The position numbers and the translations under genes are program-made. Below are positions 51,423 through 58,639 of a stretch of DNA of 58,639 nt, piece by piece. Within the stretch, counting starts at the first letter, position 1; each line of letters starts with the position of its first letter. The notes under the pieces are model-generated. The model saw only the letters and a list, made by a program, of their open reading frames with translations. It was not told the origin of the DNA and ran no database searches. Source of the DNA: Bacillota bacterium (GTDB taxonomy: Bacteria; Bacillota; Clostridia; Christensenellales; Aristaeellaceae); the NCBI GenBank assembly GCA_023421395.1, contig JAEZTL010000018.1, forward strand, positions 1-58,639, written 5' to 3'.

Positions 51423-52577
51423 ATGCCCGATAATAAACAAAAGGCGCCGGTGCGCACCTCGACGGAGCTCGCCGCCGATCCTTGCCTCATCCCCGTGTGG
51501 GACCCCGCCGTGCCGTTTCCGTCCCATGAGGAAATGTGCGACCTGGACGTCGTCACCCATATCACCGTGGAGCGCGCCCAGCCCGGCGGTTATTACTACC
51601 TGCATGAGGCGGCCATCGCCCACCACCGCGGGCGGTTCTACATGGCCTGGGCGAACCACCGCACGCGGGAGACCGGGGACCATGACGAGCTCATCCGCGG
51701 GTGCACCTCGGCCGACGCGGTGAACTGGAGTGAGCCGGAAATCTGGGCGCAGCCCCCGCTGATCGGGTCCACCTCCTTCAATCATCCGCTGCTCTTCGCC
51801 CACGGCGGCAGGCTGTACGGCTTTTTTGTCTGCTGGCGCGAGGAACACCGCCCGATCACCGAGGTGTTCATCCTGAACGACAGTACCGGCGCCTGGGAGC
51901 ACCAGAGCGGCTCGGCCATTCCCGGCTTCGTCCCCTTCTGCACGCCGCAGCGGATGCCCGACGGAAACTGGCTCATCGGCGGCGAGAACTGGTGGTATGA
52001 CGCCGCGGTGGCCATCAGCGACGGGGAGGACCTTACCCGGTGGAGGATGATCACCATTCCCCGGCCGGAGGCGCTCAAAATCCTCTATCCAGAAAGCGCG
52101 GTGGTAGACTATGGCGGCGGCCATCTCGTGGCCGTGTGCCGCCCGTACAGCGGCACCAACCCGCTTCTCCCCATCAGCGATTCCGTGATGCCCACCGCGC
52201 CGACGGCCGAGAGCTTCGACGGCGGGCACACCTGGACATCGCTGGGCCTTGGCAACTTCCCGCTGGCGGACAGCCAGCCCTTCGCCGGCAGGCTGTCGAC
52301 CGGGCAGAACTACCTGCTGACCAACAGTCTGGAGGAGGGGAGGGGCCTTTTGAGCATCGCCGTCACCGGCCCCGAGGGGGGGCTGTTCCGGCGCGTTTTC
52401 AAGGTGCGCCACCAGCATTACCCGCTGCGCAGGCTCTTCGGCAACGCCGTAGGCAAGACCACGGAATGGTCCTACCCCAACGCCTTCGAGCACGAGGGCA
52501 AGCTGTACGTCGCGTATTCGCAGGGCAAGGAGGACTGCGTGCTCTCGATCATCCCCGTCGAGGTACTGGCTGTCTGA
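51423..52577 (+). CDS. Sialidase-superfamily (BNR/Asp-box) protein, putative glycosidase
   Basis: The 384-residue protein without signal peptide is read as a six-bladed beta-propeller. A consensus Asp box, SFDGGHTW, lies at about residues 264-271, and several blades carry the pattern of short strands with conserved aromatic residues (FYMAWANHRT, LYGFFVCWREE). This fits the exo-sialidase-like BNR superfamily, which also contains lyases and other hydrolases. The arginine triad needed for sialic acid cannot be assigned with confidence, so the substrate is open. It follows an oligosaccharide-binding protein gene, so cytoplasmic cleavage of an imported sugar is plausible. Start ATG 51423 follows AAAGGA. 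Confidence 0.75.
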   Translation: MPDNKQKAPVRTSTELAADPCLIPVWDPAVPFPSHEEMCDLDVVTHITVERAQPGGYYYLHEAAIAHHRGRFYMAWANHRTRETGDHDELIRGCTSADAVNWSEPEIWAQPPLIGSTSFNHPLLFAHGGRLYGFFVCWREEHRPITEVFILNDSTGAWEHQSGSAIPGFVPFCTPQRMPDGNWLIGGENWWYDAAVAISDGEDLTRWRMITIPRPEALKILYPESAVVDYGGGHLVAVCRPYSGTNPLLPISDSVMPTAPTAESFDGGHTWTSLGLGNFPLADSQPFAGRLSTGQNYLLTNSLEEGRGLLSIAVTGPEGGLFRRVFKVRHQHYPLRRLFGNAVGKTTEWSYPNAFEHEGKLYVAYSQGKEDCVLSIIPVEVLAV

Positions 52578-52708
52578 GCGTCAAAACCCCCGGCGGGTCT
52601 GAGGTGCGAAGGAGGAAGCCCGCACACGCCTGAAGTCCTCAGGGATTTCCGGGTTGAGAAATGATGAAGGGTGCTGTTTTCCCTGAAATACGCACTGAAA
52701 GAAGCAAC

Positions 52709-52737
52709 CGTTCCCGGCGTTCAGGTTGCCGGGAACG
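52709..52737 (+). terminator. Possible terminator hairpin
   Basis: CGTTCCCGGC (52709-52718) pairs with GCCGGGAACG (52728-52737) around a 9-base loop, without a clear U-tract. It lies in the 308-base gap after the sialidase-fold gene. Confidence 0.4.
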
Positions 52738-52800
52738 ATGGAAGACCCGCGGGGACTTTGGCGCCGCCGTTTCCGTCCGCCAAAAATAACAATCCTTTGA

Positions 52801-52829
52801 TTTACCAGAGGGAAACAAAATGCTAAAAT
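52801..52829 (+). promoter_or_regulatory. Promoter of the HTH/kinase cassette
   Basis: TTTACC (52801-52806) and an extended -10 TGCTAAAAT (hexamer 52824-52829) are separated by 17 bases, in an AT-rich patch about 55 bases before the HTH gene. Confidence 0.55.
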
Positions 52830-52885
52830 ATGGTTATGTTTCTTGGGCTTGCCGGGGGACCTTTCTTACACGAAGGGGAGATTCG

Positions 52886-53323
52886 ATGCAGCACGATCCG
52901 GACACCTTCACGATGGTTCGGATTCTGGGCGAAGCCGCCGATTTCGAACAGAGCCTGGGGGAACTGGGGGACTCTGTCGGCAAGCTGACGCTTCTGGATC
53001 TGCTGCTGGAAATCCAGACCCAGAGCGGCCTTGGCATCGCGGAGATTGCCGATATGGCGCTGCTCAGCAAATCCTACACCTATCAGGTATTCAACGGCGT
53101 GCGCAACCCCGGCAGGAACGCGGTTCTCTGCATTGCGCGGGTACTGGGCGCGGACCTTCAGCAGACGCGCAAGCTGCTCAAGCTCGCGCATAAAGGCGAT
53201 CTGTACCCCAGGATTCGCAGGGATGCGGCCATCATCTTCGGCATACAGCACAATTACTCGCTGATGCGGCTGGAAAAGCTTCTGCTGGACATCGGAGAGG
53301 TGACGCTTCTTCGCAATTCGTGA
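52886..53323 (+). CDS. XRE-type helix-turn-helix protein
   Basis: The 145-residue protein has an acidic N-terminal helix, a Cro/C1-type HTH (about residues 37-95: LLDLLLEIQTQSGLGIAEIA then LLSKSYTYQVFNGVRNPGRN), and a C-terminal segment RIRRDAAIIFGIQHNYSLMR. The pattern KSYTYQVFNG...NPGRN with YPRIRRDAAIIF is familiar from small Clostridia HTH proteins found next to Ser/Thr kinase genes. The start is ATG 52886 after AAGGGGAG; the longer frame to 52820 starts in the promoter. It is first in a cassette with the two kinase-LRR genes, with 32 bases to the next start. It may be a transcription factor or a substrate/adaptor of the kinases. Confidence 0.8.
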   Translation: MQHDPDTFTMVRILGEAADFEQSLGELGDSVGKLTLLDLLLEIQTQSGLGIAEIADMALLSKSYTYQVFNGVRNPGRNAVLCIARVLGADLQQTRKLLKLAHKGDLYPRIRRDAAIIFGIQHNYSLMRLEKLLLDIGEVTLLRNS

Positions 53324-53355
53324 CCGCCGGCGCATTTTCAAAGGGGGGAATGGGC

Positions 53356-55230
53356 GTGGAAGATCTCCTCGCGCCGGGCGGTGCGCCTGGGCCGCGGGCG
53401 CTCTCCGACGCGCTGAAAGACGCATTCCGTGTCGAAACCTGCCTGAAAACCGGCGACAGACGGCGGACGCTTCTGCTGACAAGCTGCACGGGCAACGCCC
53501 GGCATGTGCTCAAGACGGCGCCCTCAGGGGATCTCTCCGCGTTGATGCGCGAGTACAAGCTGCTGCTCCGGCTGCACGACGGCGCGTTTCCGCACCCGAT
53601 CGCCTGCTTCCCGGACGGGGAGCGCGCGTTCTTTCTGCGGGAATACGTCCCGGGCGTGACCCTTGCCGAGCTGGTGGAGGCTGAAGGCGCGATGGACGCG
53701 CGCCGCGCGGCGGACATCGCGGTGCGGGTCTCGGCCGCCGTCGGCATGCTGGAATCTCTCGAGCCGCCTGTCGTTCACGGCGACATCACCCCCCATGGCG
53801 TCGTTCTTTGCGAGGACGGCGCCGTCTGCCTGATCGATCTGGGTTCCGCGGAGGAGCGCGCCGAAGCGCCCCGCTGCGCGGCGCCGGCCATGGCGCCGGA
53901 GCGGCTGGGTTACCGGTATTGCGACGAGCGGACCGACGTCTATGCCATCGGTATGCTGACGGTGTATCTGATCACCGGCGGGTACGACGCGGCGGCGCTT
54001 CGCGGGCGGAGCGTGCCGCGCTCGCTCCGGCGCATCATCCTCAGTTGCCTGGAGTTCGATCCCAAGCGGCGGCAGTGCTCTCCGAAGCGCCTCGGGGCGC
54101 TCCTTTCCGCCTGGAGGCGGCCGCGGCGCAAACGGGCGATTCCCATCGTGGCGGCACTGGCAGCGCTGATCCTCCTCGGCCTCGGCGGTTCGACGCTTCA
54201 GCGTTTCTTCGACAGCGCGGCCACCGTCGCGAGAGAACCGGCCTACGAATTCGCCTCCCCGCTGATCGAAAAGGCGGTCCGGCTTCAGCTGGGCAAGGAC
54301 CGCGGCGCCGTCACACAGGGGGATCTCCGGCGCGTCACGCAGCTGTGCCTTTGCGCCGAGACCCCCTATTCGGACTGGTTCGATCTGGGCTCGTATGGCA
54401 CGGATCAGATGCTTTATGGCGAAAACCAGACCGGATACGCGCATCTGGACGATCTTTCGGACCTTGAGAACATGCCCAATCTCCGAAGGCTGGCGCTGAA
54501 CCGGCTGGGAATCCGGGAGATTTCCCGGATCTGTGATCTGCCGCTCACCCACCTGGCGCTCGGCGGCAACGAGATCCGCGATATTGCGCCGCTGACCCGG
54601 ATGCCCGCGCTCACCTTTCTGGATATTTCCAATAACCCCATCTACGCGCTGGACGGCCTGGAGAAATGCGCGTCGCTGGGCTGGCTGAATATCAGCGCGC
54701 TGCCGGTTCTAAACATCTCCGCGCTGACGGGCCTGCGCCTCGACACGCTGCTGATGTACGATATGCCGCCCGATTTTGACGCCTTGGCGCTTCAGCGGCT
54801 GGAGGGCCTGAAGCGCTTCGGCACGCGGAAGCTGCCTCGCGCGGCGCTCGATGCGCTGGCCGTCCGGCAGGATCTTGAGGACGTGTGGTTCTTCGAGTAT
54901 CCGGCGGCGGATCTGTCCCCCTTTTTGGGCATGGGGCAACTGGCCGACCTGATGGCAAGCTGCGGCGCGCTTGAAAACCTCGAGGGCGTCTCCTCCCTCG
55001 AGAAACTGGAGACGCTGATCATCGACAGCAATCCCTCGCTGACCAGCATCGAACCGCTGCGCGGCAACGCGGCCGTAAAGCGCCTGAAGATATCCCACGA
55101 TCCGCTGACCGATCTGAGCGTGCTCATGACCATGCCAAACCTGAAGGAACTGACCTGTTCCCAGGATCAGATGCCGCTGGTGGACGCACTCCCCGGGGGC
55201 AGGGCGTTTACCGTGACCATCGAGGATTGA
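53356..55230 (+). CDS. Kinase-fold/LRR membrane protein 1, probable pseudokinase
   Basis: The 624-residue protein has a cytoplasmic Ser/Thr-kinase fold (about 20-250), one membrane helix (about 262-282) and an outer region. The outer part is a short conserved linker (FASPLIEKAVRLQL) followed by leucine-rich repeats. The kinase keeps K53 (HVLKTAP), E66 (MREYK), APE in MAPERLG and the DVYAIGML helix. However, the catalytic loop reads H141-G-D143-I-T145-P-H-G148 instead of HRDxKxxN, and the DFG motif is DLG. The lysine and asparagine that handle phosphate and metal are lost, so it is probably inactive or atypical. GTG 53356 is chosen as start because AAAGGGGGG is 7 bases upstream and the product then begins MEDLL, like the paralogue's MEDRL. 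Confidence 0.85.
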   Translation: MEDLLAPGGAPGPRALSDALKDAFRVETCLKTGDRRRTLLLTSCTGNARHVLKTAPSGDLSALMREYKLLLRLHDGAFPHPIACFPDGERAFFLREYVPGVTLAELVEAEGAMDARRAADIAVRVSAAVGMLESLEPPVVHGDITPHGVVLCEDGAVCLIDLGSAEERAEAPRCAAPAMAPERLGYRYCDERTDVYAIGMLTVYLITGGYDAAALRGRSVPRSLRRIILSCLEFDPKRRQCSPKRLGALLSAWRRPRRKRAIPIVAALAALILLGLGGSTLQRFFDSAATVAREPAYEFASPLIEKAVRLQLGKDRGAVTQGDLRRVTQLCLCAETPYSDWFDLGSYGTDQMLYGENQTGYAHLDDLSDLENMPNLRRLALNRLGIREISRICDLPLTHLALGGNEIRDIAPLTRMPALTFLDISNNPIYALDGLEKCASLGWLNISALPVLNISALTGLRLDTLLMYDMPPDFDALALQRLEGLKRFGTRKLPRAALDALAVRQDLEDVWFFEYPAADLSPFLGMGQLADLMASCGALENLEGVSSLEKLETLIIDSNPSLTSIEPLRGNAAVKRLKISHDPLTDLSVLMTMPNLKELTCSQDQMPLVDALPGGRAFTVTIED

Positions 55231-55276
55231 CGCGGCCCAGTGCGCTGCGCCACCGCGGGCATTCGGAGGATGAAAG

Positions 55277-57184
55277 ATGGAAGACCGGCTGAGCTTTTTG
55301 GCCGATTACGGCGCGGTTTGTGACGCGATGTCCATTCCGGACGCAATCCGCGCGGAATACGAAGTCCTCTCATGCCTGAAGCCCGGGACCGACCGGCAGG
55401 TGTTTCTGGTGCGCAGCCGCCATAGCGGCGCCGATTTTGTGCTCAAGCTGGCGCCGCTCTCCCAGCTGGACCGGTTCGCGCGGGAACACGATACGCTACT
55501 CCGGTTGCACGACGGTGCGTTTCCGCACCCGGTCGCCTGTTTCGCCCACGGCGCGAACGCGTGCTTTTTGCGCGAACATGTGCCCGGCCGGTCGCTGGCG
55601 GAATGCGTGGAGGACGACGAACCGTTCTCCGAGGGCCGCGCGGCCGAGATCGCGCGCAAGGTGTGCGGGATCGTCCAGCGCCTGCATGAGGGGACGCCGC
55701 CGGTCATCCACCGGGACATCAAGCCCCAGAACCTGATCCTTTCGGAGGACGGCTCGGTTCACCTGGTGGACCTGGACAGCGTCGAGGAATTCTGCCCCGA
55801 CAAGAGCACGGATACGATGGTGATTGGAACCGCCACCACCGCCGCTCCGGAACAGTTCGGCTACCGCAGGTGCGACCCGCGCACCGACGTGTACGCGATC
55901 GGCAAGCTGATGATCTACCTGCTGACCGGCGGCTACGACGCTTTGACGCTGCGGGGCGCGGCGGTGTCCCGGCCGCTCAGGCGCATCATCGAGCGCTGCG
56001 TCGAGTTCGATCCCCGCGGACGCTACCCCTCCGTCAAGCGCCTGGCGGAGGCGCTCGGGGCGCTGGGCCGGCGCCGGCGCCGGCTCTGCGTCACGGCCGC
56101 CGGCATCGCGCTGCTGCTGGCGCTGGGGACGCTGGCGGCGCTTCACGCGGACGCCATCGCCGGTTTTTTTCAGAGCGCGACGGTTCTGGCCGCCGAGCCC
56201 GGCTACGCGTTCGCATCCCCTCTGATCGAAAAGGCGGTCCGGCTGCAGCTGGACAGGCCGCAGGGGCGCGTCTACGAATCGGATCTCATGTCCATCACCC
56301 AACTGAACCTTTGCGGCGAAACGGCGTTCGCCGACTGGTACGACCTGGGCACCTACGGTGTCGACGCGCAGATTCGCGGGGTTCCCTGCACGGATGCGGC
56401 GCTGCTTCGCGATACGTCGGATTTCGCCCGCATGCCCAATCTTACGTCGCTCTCCCTTTGCCGCCTGAGCCTCAAGGATTTGAACTTCCTCCAGGGAATG
56501 ACGCTGACCCACCTTTCGCTGTATGGGAATTACATCTTTGACGTCAGCGCGATCGGGGACATCAAAACCCTCGAGGCGCTGGACATTTCAAACAATCCCG
56601 TCTTTGATCTGGAACCGCTCGCCGCGTGCCCGGCGCTGAAGGAGCTGGACATCAGCGCCACGGGGATCACCGACCTCGCCCCGCTGAAGGATATGAACCT
56701 GCGCGCTCTGGATCTGTTCGCCATGCGGCCGGACGCGGACCTGTCTGTGCTGCGGGAAATCAAGGGGCTCAGGCAGTTTTGTGCGGACGATCTGAGCGAG
56801 GACGCGGTCGAGGCCGTGAGCGGCATGACGGACCTGACGAACCTTCTGCTCTTTAGCAGCGGCGTGCGGAGCCTGCGAACCTTTGAGAACCTCAAAAAGC
56901 TGATCAGCCTGAACCTCCGGGGCAACGAACTCCGGGATCTTGACGGCGTGGAGGCGTTTGAGCGCCTCGACCTGCTGGAGGTCAGCTGGAACCATATTGA
57001 AAGCCTTGAGCCGCTGCGCGGCATGAAATCCCTGCGGAGCGTGTGGATCAGCGGCAATCCGCTGACCGATCTAGCACCCCTCGGCGCGCTGCCCGCGCTG
57101 CGGCAGGTGATCGCCGTGGAGGATCAGCGCGCGATGCTGGACGCGCTGCCCAACCGTGCGGAACTTTCCATCACATACGACTGA
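55277..57184 (+). CDS. Ser/Thr protein kinase with membrane helix and outer LRR domain
   Basis: The 635-residue receptor-like kinase has a cytoplasmic kinase domain with K57 (FVLKLAP), E in FAREHDTLL, and a canonical catalytic loop H145-R-D147-I-K149-P-Q-N152. The metal-binding D165-L-D167 replaces DFG, and GTATTAAPEQFG is the activation/APE segment. The glycine loop is of a divergent type (KPGTDRQVFLV). A single membrane helix lies at about 270-292. The outer part has the linker FASPLIEKAVRLQLDR followed by about nine leucine-rich repeats of the LxxLxxLxLxxNxIxDIxPL type (about 375-630). It is a paralogue of the upstream protein over its whole length and should be the active partner. Start ATG 55277 follows GGAGG. 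Confidence 0.92.
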   Translation: MEDRLSFLADYGAVCDAMSIPDAIRAEYEVLSCLKPGTDRQVFLVRSRHSGADFVLKLAPLSQLDRFAREHDTLLRLHDGAFPHPVACFAHGANACFLREHVPGRSLAECVEDDEPFSEGRAAEIARKVCGIVQRLHEGTPPVIHRDIKPQNLILSEDGSVHLVDLDSVEEFCPDKSTDTMVIGTATTAAPEQFGYRRCDPRTDVYAIGKLMIYLLTGGYDALTLRGAAVSRPLRRIIERCVEFDPRGRYPSVKRLAEALGALGRRRRRLCVTAAGIALLLALGTLAALHADAIAGFFQSATVLAAEPGYAFASPLIEKAVRLQLDRPQGRVYESDLMSITQLNLCGETAFADWYDLGTYGVDAQIRGVPCTDAALLRDTSDFARMPNLTSLSLCRLSLKDLNFLQGMTLTHLSLYGNYIFDVSAIGDIKTLEALDISNNPVFDLEPLAACPALKELDISATGITDLAPLKDMNLRALDLFAMRPDADLSVLREIKGLRQFCADDLSEDAVEAVSGMTDLTNLLLFSSGVRSLRTFENLKKLISLNLRGNELRDLDGVEAFERLDLLEVSWNHIESLEPLRGMKSLRSVWISGNPLTDLAPLGALPALRQVIAVEDQRAMLDALPNRAELSITYD

Positions 57185-57380
57185 GCCGGGGCCCCGCCGG
57201 GAACGCTGCGCGGACGCCTTTATCCAGGACCCACCGCGCTTCAGGGGCCCGATCTGTCGATAGACCTCTCCAAGGCTGAAAGCCATCCGGCCCGCGCGCC
57301 GCCCCAAATGGGCGTGCATTTCAGGCGCGCGCAGTACCGCCGCTTATGCGATAAAAACCTTTTTGGGTTTTCGGCGCCTT

Positions 57381-57406
57381 GAGCCCCCTTTCGGGGGCTC
57401 CTTTTT
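57381..57406 (+). terminator. Terminator of the HTH/kinase cassette
   Basis: GAGCCCCC (57381-57388) pairs with GGGGGCTC (57393-57400) around TTTC, followed by CTTTTTG. It lies about 200 bases after the second kinase gene; the bases between hold no supported gene. Confidence 0.85.
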
Positions 57407-57440
57407 GTCTGGAAGCGGCGCGAAATGATGCAGCGTGCAC

Positions 57441-57469
57441 ACCAAAGCGCTTTGGTCGCACGCTATAAT
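57441..57469 (+). promoter_or_regulatory. Promoter with palindromic operator before the Big2 surface protein gene
   Basis: A TATAAT box at 57464-57469 lies 17 bases from a -35 position covered by the perfect 16-bp palindrome ACCAAAGCGCTTTGGT (57441-57456). The -35 hexamer itself (ACCAAA) is poor, so activation or repression by a palindrome-binding regulator is likely. A leader of about 140 bases follows. Confidence 0.5.
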
Positions 57470-57615
57470 GATCTTTAGTGTGCCCCGGTGTCCCGATTCA
57501 TCCAGCCGCGCAATCCGCGCCCTGCGGGCGGCGCGATTCCTTCGACCCGGCCCATTCACATCAGTCCGTTCTGCCGCAATCAAAACCGACCATACCAAAT
57601 GGAGGATTACTGATC

Positions 57616-58639
57616 ATGAGGACAATGCGCATGAAATGGCTGGCATCGGTTCTGGCATGGTTTCTCCTGCTGAATTCCTGCTTTGCCGGAAGCATCCCCG
57701 CGGTGAGCGGCGTGGCCGGCGTGATGGTCGCGTTCGCGGAAAGCGAAGTGCCCGCCGAAACGCAGCAGCCCGTGAGCCCGGAGCCGCAGCAGGATCCGGA
57801 CGCGGGCAAAGCGCCGGAGGAGACCCAGGCGCCCGCCGATGGGACCGAGGCTCCGACGGAAACCCAGGCGCCCGCCGAGGCGCCCGATGAGACGGCCGAG
57901 GCTCCGGCGGAAACCCAGGCGCCCGCCGATGGGATCGAAGCGCCGGCGGAAACCCAGGCGCCCGCCGAGGCGCCCGATGAGACGGCCGAGGTTCCGGCGG
58001 AGACCCAGGCCCCCGCCGATACCCAGCCTGTCGTGACTGACGCGACAACCTCCCCCGATCCGGCGCAGGAAAACGCCCCGGAGGATGTGCTTGCGCCCAA
58101 GGACGTCCTGGTAAAAGTGAGCAAGGTGACGGTTTCTCCCCCTTCCTTCAAGCTGGACGTGGGGCAGAAGCTGCAGCTGAACGCGAGCGTAGAGCCGGCC
58201 AACGCCAGCAATCAGGCGCTGAAATGGGCGACTTCGAATAAGAAGATCGCTACGGTGGATCAGAGCGGCCTGGTGACGGCGGTGAAGCCGGGCAAGGCGA
58301 AGATCACGGCCACGGCGCAGGACGGCAGCAAGAAGGCCGGCAGCTGCACCATAACGGTGGCCGTACTGGCCAAGGGAATTGCCATCACCGGCGCGACGGC
58401 GCTCTACGCGGGCGGCAAGGCCACGCTCAAGGCGAACGTGACGCCTTCCAATACCACCAGCAAGTCCGTCAGCTGGGCGAGCGGCGATCCTTCCGTCGCC
58501 ACGGTGAGCAGCAAGGGCGTGGTGACGGCGCAGAAGGTCACCGCGAAAAAGACGGTGACCATCACCGCCACCACGAAGGACGGCAGCAACCTGACCGCCA
58601 GCTACGTGATCACGGTCACGCCGGTGGCGGGCGGCGTAC
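57616..58639 (+). CDS. Secreted surface protein with Big2 (bacterial Ig-like) domains, 5' part
   Basis: The frame runs off the window end after 341 codons. It begins with a signal peptide (MRTMRMKWLASVLAWFLLLN, cleavage probably near AFAES at about 38-42). A proline-, glutamate- and alanine-rich spacer (about 43-150) follows, including two exact-length 30-residue repeats (ETQAPADG...). Two Big2 domains come next (about 160-250 and 255-340), each with LxVGQKLQLNA-type starts and the W(A)TSNKKIATVDQSGLVTAV or WASGDPSVATVSSKGVV core. Such proteins are cell-surface adhesins or enzymes with C-terminal functional domains, here outside the window. Start ATG 57616 follows GGAGG by 10 bases. Confidence 0.9.
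   Translation, partial: MRTMRMKWLASVLAWFLLLNSCFAGSIPAVSGVAGVMVAFAESEVPAETQQPVSPEPQQDPDAGKAPEETQAPADGTEAPTETQAPAEAPDETAEAPAETQAPADGIEAPAETQAPAEAPDETAEVPAETQAPADTQPVVTDATTSPDPAQENAPEDVLAPKDVLVKVSKVTVSPPSFKLDVGQKLQLNASVEPANASNQALKWATSNKKIATVDQSGLVTAVKPGKAKITATAQDGSKKAGSCTITVAVLAKGIAITGATALYAGGKATLKANVTPSNTTSKSVSWASGDPSVATVSSKGVVTAQKVTAKKTVTITATTKDGSNLTASYVITVTPVAGGV
57820..58020 (+). repeat. 90-bp tandem repeat in the surface protein gene
   Basis: Two full 90-bp copies (57820-57909 and 57910-57999) and a partial third (58000-58020) encode the ETQAPADG/ETQAPAEAPDETAE spacer. The copies differ at only a few bases, so recent expansion or contraction is likely. Confidence 0.85.

Noticed and set aside
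57820..58020. CRISPR-like array
   Set aside because: The repeats are in frame within a coding sequence, have no spacers, and encode a Pro/Glu-rich stalk.

Overview
The window reads as a piece of a GC-rich (roughly 60-65% by eye), probably gut-associated member of the Bacillota/Clostridia. This is an inference from gene content: YesM/YesN two-component genes, CUT1 and Lpl-type sugar-binding proteins with short '...ALAE' signal peptides and no lipobox cysteine, a YitT protein, a C_GCAxxG_C_C protein, Big2 surface domains, and Clostridia-style kinase-LRR proteins. No rRNA, intact tRNA, CRISPR array or insertion sequence was seen.

Layout. 1-5011 holds a type I restriction-modification operon (hsdM 3' part, hsdS, hsdR). 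It ends next to a tRNA 3'-end-like fragment and a terminator, which looks like the edge of an integrated island. 5605-7202 has two small secreted proteins of unknown function. 7343-14721 is an FbpABC/AfuABC-type importer operon with an inositol-monophosphatase-like gene, divergent from a YesM/YesN-type two-component pair. 14775-20427 is a hexuronate module: uxaB-uxaA divergent from a LacI-type regulator and uxaC, with near-identical palindromic operators beside both promoters. 20494-22223 is modB-modC without modA.

22347-36982 is a large divergent carbohydrate regulon. One arm encodes a CUT1 ABC importer and three glycoside hydrolases (GH78 rhamnosidase, GH63-like, GH127-like). The other encodes an Asp/Glu-racemase-family protein, a TIM-barrel isomerase/epimerase, a split transketolase, a GntR/FadR regulator and a transaldolase. 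Matching 20-bp operator-like sites sit in both promoters. With uxaABC this suggests use of pectin-type or other rhamnose-containing plant glycans, and the transketolase-transaldolase arm lacks an obvious sugar kinase.

37144-42213 has a diguanylate cyclase, a long gene-poor stretch, a YitT protein and a secreted protein with a duplicated unknown domain plus a peptidoglycan-binding domain. 42271-48475 is a four-gene operon of ABC ATPase, giant FtsX-type permease, response regulator and histidine kinase. 48703-52577 has a C_GCAxxG_C_C protein, a decapitated permease remnant, an orphan solute-binding protein and a sialidase-fold protein. 52886-57184 is the most unusual cassette: an XRE-type HTH protein followed by two paralogous membrane proteins, each an N-terminal Ser/Thr-kinase fold, one membrane helix and an outer leucine-rich-repeat domain. 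The second kinase keeps all catalytic motifs; the first has lost key residues and looks like a pseudokinase. The window closes inside a Big2 surface protein.
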